This document shows positions 13,058 through 13,992 of a DNA stretch of 13,992 bases, one piece after another. Source of the DNA: BS750m-G28 sp035527235. Its GTDB lineage: Archaea > Thermoproteota > Bathyarchaeia > TCS64. The number at the start of each line of letters is the position of its first letter. Positions within the stretch are counted from its first letter, which is position 1. Position numbers and translations under genes: made by a program. Under the pieces are notes generated by a model that made no database searches, was not told where the DNA came from, and worked only from the letters and a program-made list of their open reading frames with translations. The stretch spans positions 1 through 13,992 of the forward strand of contig DATLAV010000081.1 of the NCBI GenBank assembly GCA_035527235.1, read 5' to 3'.

Positions 13058-13330
13058 TCATTCATCGAGATCCTCGGCGTCGATGTACCTCTTGACGACC
13101 TGCAGCGCCTGGAGGAACTCGCCGCCCCGGGAGGTCATCCTAAAGCTCCGGGTGGCCCCGTAGTCCTCCTCCTTCACGAGACCCCTCTCAGCGAGGAAGG
13201 CGACGACCTCCTTCGCCCTGTCGACGGGGAGGTTCGCGCCATATGAGATGCGGGTGATCGCGCTGACTCCCTTCCTACGGATAGTGTCTAGGGTGTCCAT
13301 GTAGATGTCGTAACGGGTTCTCCTCTTCAA
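13058..13330 (-). CDS. Winged-helix protein (HTH_45-like)
   Basis: A 90-residue predicted transcription regulator. The opening RTRYDIYMDTLDTIRRKGVS (4-23), ITRISYGANLPVDRAKEVVAFLAERGLV (25-52) and TSRGGEFLQAL near 66-76 follow the pattern of archaeal winged-helix proteins of the HTH_45 type: helix one, recognition helix after the ANL turn, then the wing with xTxRGxEFL. No ligand or metal-binding residues stand out. The TTG at 13330 is taken as start because the RYDI helix is part of the family fold; the next Met (residue 11) would cut into helix one. The RBS is weak. It lies 11 bases after the bactofilin-like stop, so probably shares its transcript and may control that unit or the neighbouring operon. 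Confidence 0.78.
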   Translation of the reverse strand: MKRRTRYDIYMDTLDTIRRKGVSAITRISYGANLPVDRAKEVVAFLAERGLVKEEDYGATRSFRMTSRGGEFLQALQVVKRYIDAEDLDE

Positions 13331-13341
13331 AGGGGGCCACG

Positions 13342-13992
13342 TTATAATGGAGGTGATGGGAGTTTTTCAGTCTTTTCAGGCTCCCGACTGAACTCTACCC
13401 CACTCTCGGCGTCCAAGGACCCCGTGTACTTGACCTCGCCCCTGATCCTGCATCCCGACTCGACCTCGATCCTGTCGGCGTAGATGCTGCCGACTCGCGA
13501 GTTGCTCCTGATGTGGACCTCCTCGGCGTGGATGTCCTCGACCCTGCCCCTGCTCCTTATCATCACCGACCTTGCTATCAAGGGACCCTGCGCTTCCCCC
13601 CTCCGGCCTATCTCTATCCTGTCGGCCTTGGCGCCCTTAACGGTCCTCAGGACACTCGTCGTGATCTCTTCCTCGGCCTCGACCTGGTAGGCCTCAACCT
13701 TTCCGCCGACGCTGACCGACTTCGCCTTGAGGTTACCAATGATGTCGGCTTTACCTCCCACCTTGAGGTCGTTGGTGAGCATGAAGTCACCCTGCACCGT
13801 GAGGGTACCTCCAACATCCAGCGTGTTGCCGGCGGCGTTCCCGTCGATCTTCACCGTCCCCCCGACGTCGATCTCGTCGAAGGAGAGGTCTCCATCGCTC
13901 TTCAGCGTCCCGCCGACCTTCACTGAGCCCCCCTCTCCACCGGATAGGCTCACAGTCCCTCCTACTCCGATGTCGTCGAACTTGAGGTGTCG
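13342..13992 (-). CDS. Bactofilin-like beta-helix protein, 5' end outside window
   Basis: The frame is open to the right edge, giving 216 visible residues; a GTG at 13953 is not the true start, because the residues before it (KFDDIGVGGTV) belong to the same repeat. The motif VGG occurs at visible residues 10, 26, 43, 60, 78 and 95, spacing 16-18, with blocks such as FDEIDVGGTVKIDG and LDVGGTLTVQG. This is a regular beta-helix rung pattern of the bactofilin/DUF583 kind. The second half has shorter rungs (SVMIRSRGRVEDIHAEEVHI) and ends in ESGCRIRGEVKYTG, matching the tail signature of the other bactofilin-like protein (IGEGCRVGRVRYTG). It likely self-assembles. The HTH_45-like gene follows by 11 bases. 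Confidence 0.75.
   Translation of the reverse strand, partial: RHLKFDDIGVGGTVSLSGGEGGSVKVGGTLKSDGDLSFDEIDVGGTVKIDGNAAGNTLDVGGTLTVQGDFMLTNDLKVGGKADIIGNLKAKSVSVGGKVEAYQVEAEEEITTSVLRTVKGAKADRIEIGRRGEAQGPLIARSVMIRSRGRVEDIHAEEVHIRSNSRVGSIYADRIEVESGCRIRGEVKYTGSLDAESGVEFSREPEKTEKLPSPPL

Noticed and set aside
1..13992. CRISPR arrays, tRNA or rRNA genes, insertion sequences
   Set aside because: No regularly spaced identical repeats, no tRNA-like arms and no transposase-like frames were seen on either strand.

Overview
Every gene supported here lies on the minus strand, and the window looks archaeal. The ribosomal proteins are archaeal versions in archaeal S10-cluster order. Upstream sequences look like TATA boxes with short leaders, and the regulators are archaeal winged-helix types. 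A TACK-group archaeon (for example Bathyarchaeia-like) is my best guess from the style of L2, the small CxxC/HxxC protein and the HTH_45-type regulator. No marker in the window proves the phylum. GC content is high in genes and falls sharply in the putative promoters.

Read in the direction of transcription (high to low coordinates), the right half (13992 to 7140) is an accessory block. It begins with a bactofilin-like beta-helix protein cut by the window edge, followed by an HTH_45-type winged-helix protein. A short AT-rich promoter with a repeated TATAAGA/TCTTATA operator comes next. It precedes a tight gene run: ArsR-type regulator, two-TM protein with a coiled-coil tail, a 44-residue mini-protein echoing that tail, a second bactofilin-like protein, two closely related MFS transporters, a third more distant MFS transporter and a small zinc-binding protein. 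Most junctions are 0 to 26 bases. This is the least ordinary part of the window: a predicted polymer-forming scaffold protein, a small membrane partner and transporters behind one apparently autoregulated promoter.

The centre (7081 to 5272) holds an HflX-family GTPase gene overlapping an endonuclease III gene.

The left part (5160 to 1) is the start of the archaeal S10 ribosomal cluster: L3, L4, L23, L2, S19, L22, S3 and the first part of L29. Promoter-like elements precede L3, S19 and L22, and a 226-base gap separates S19 from L22, so the cluster may be several transcription units. S3 carries an unusually long Glu/Pro/Ala/Val-rich acidic C-terminal tail of about 140 residues. No tRNA, rRNA, CRISPR array, insertion sequence or transposase was seen, and no gene-free stretch exceeds 300 bases.
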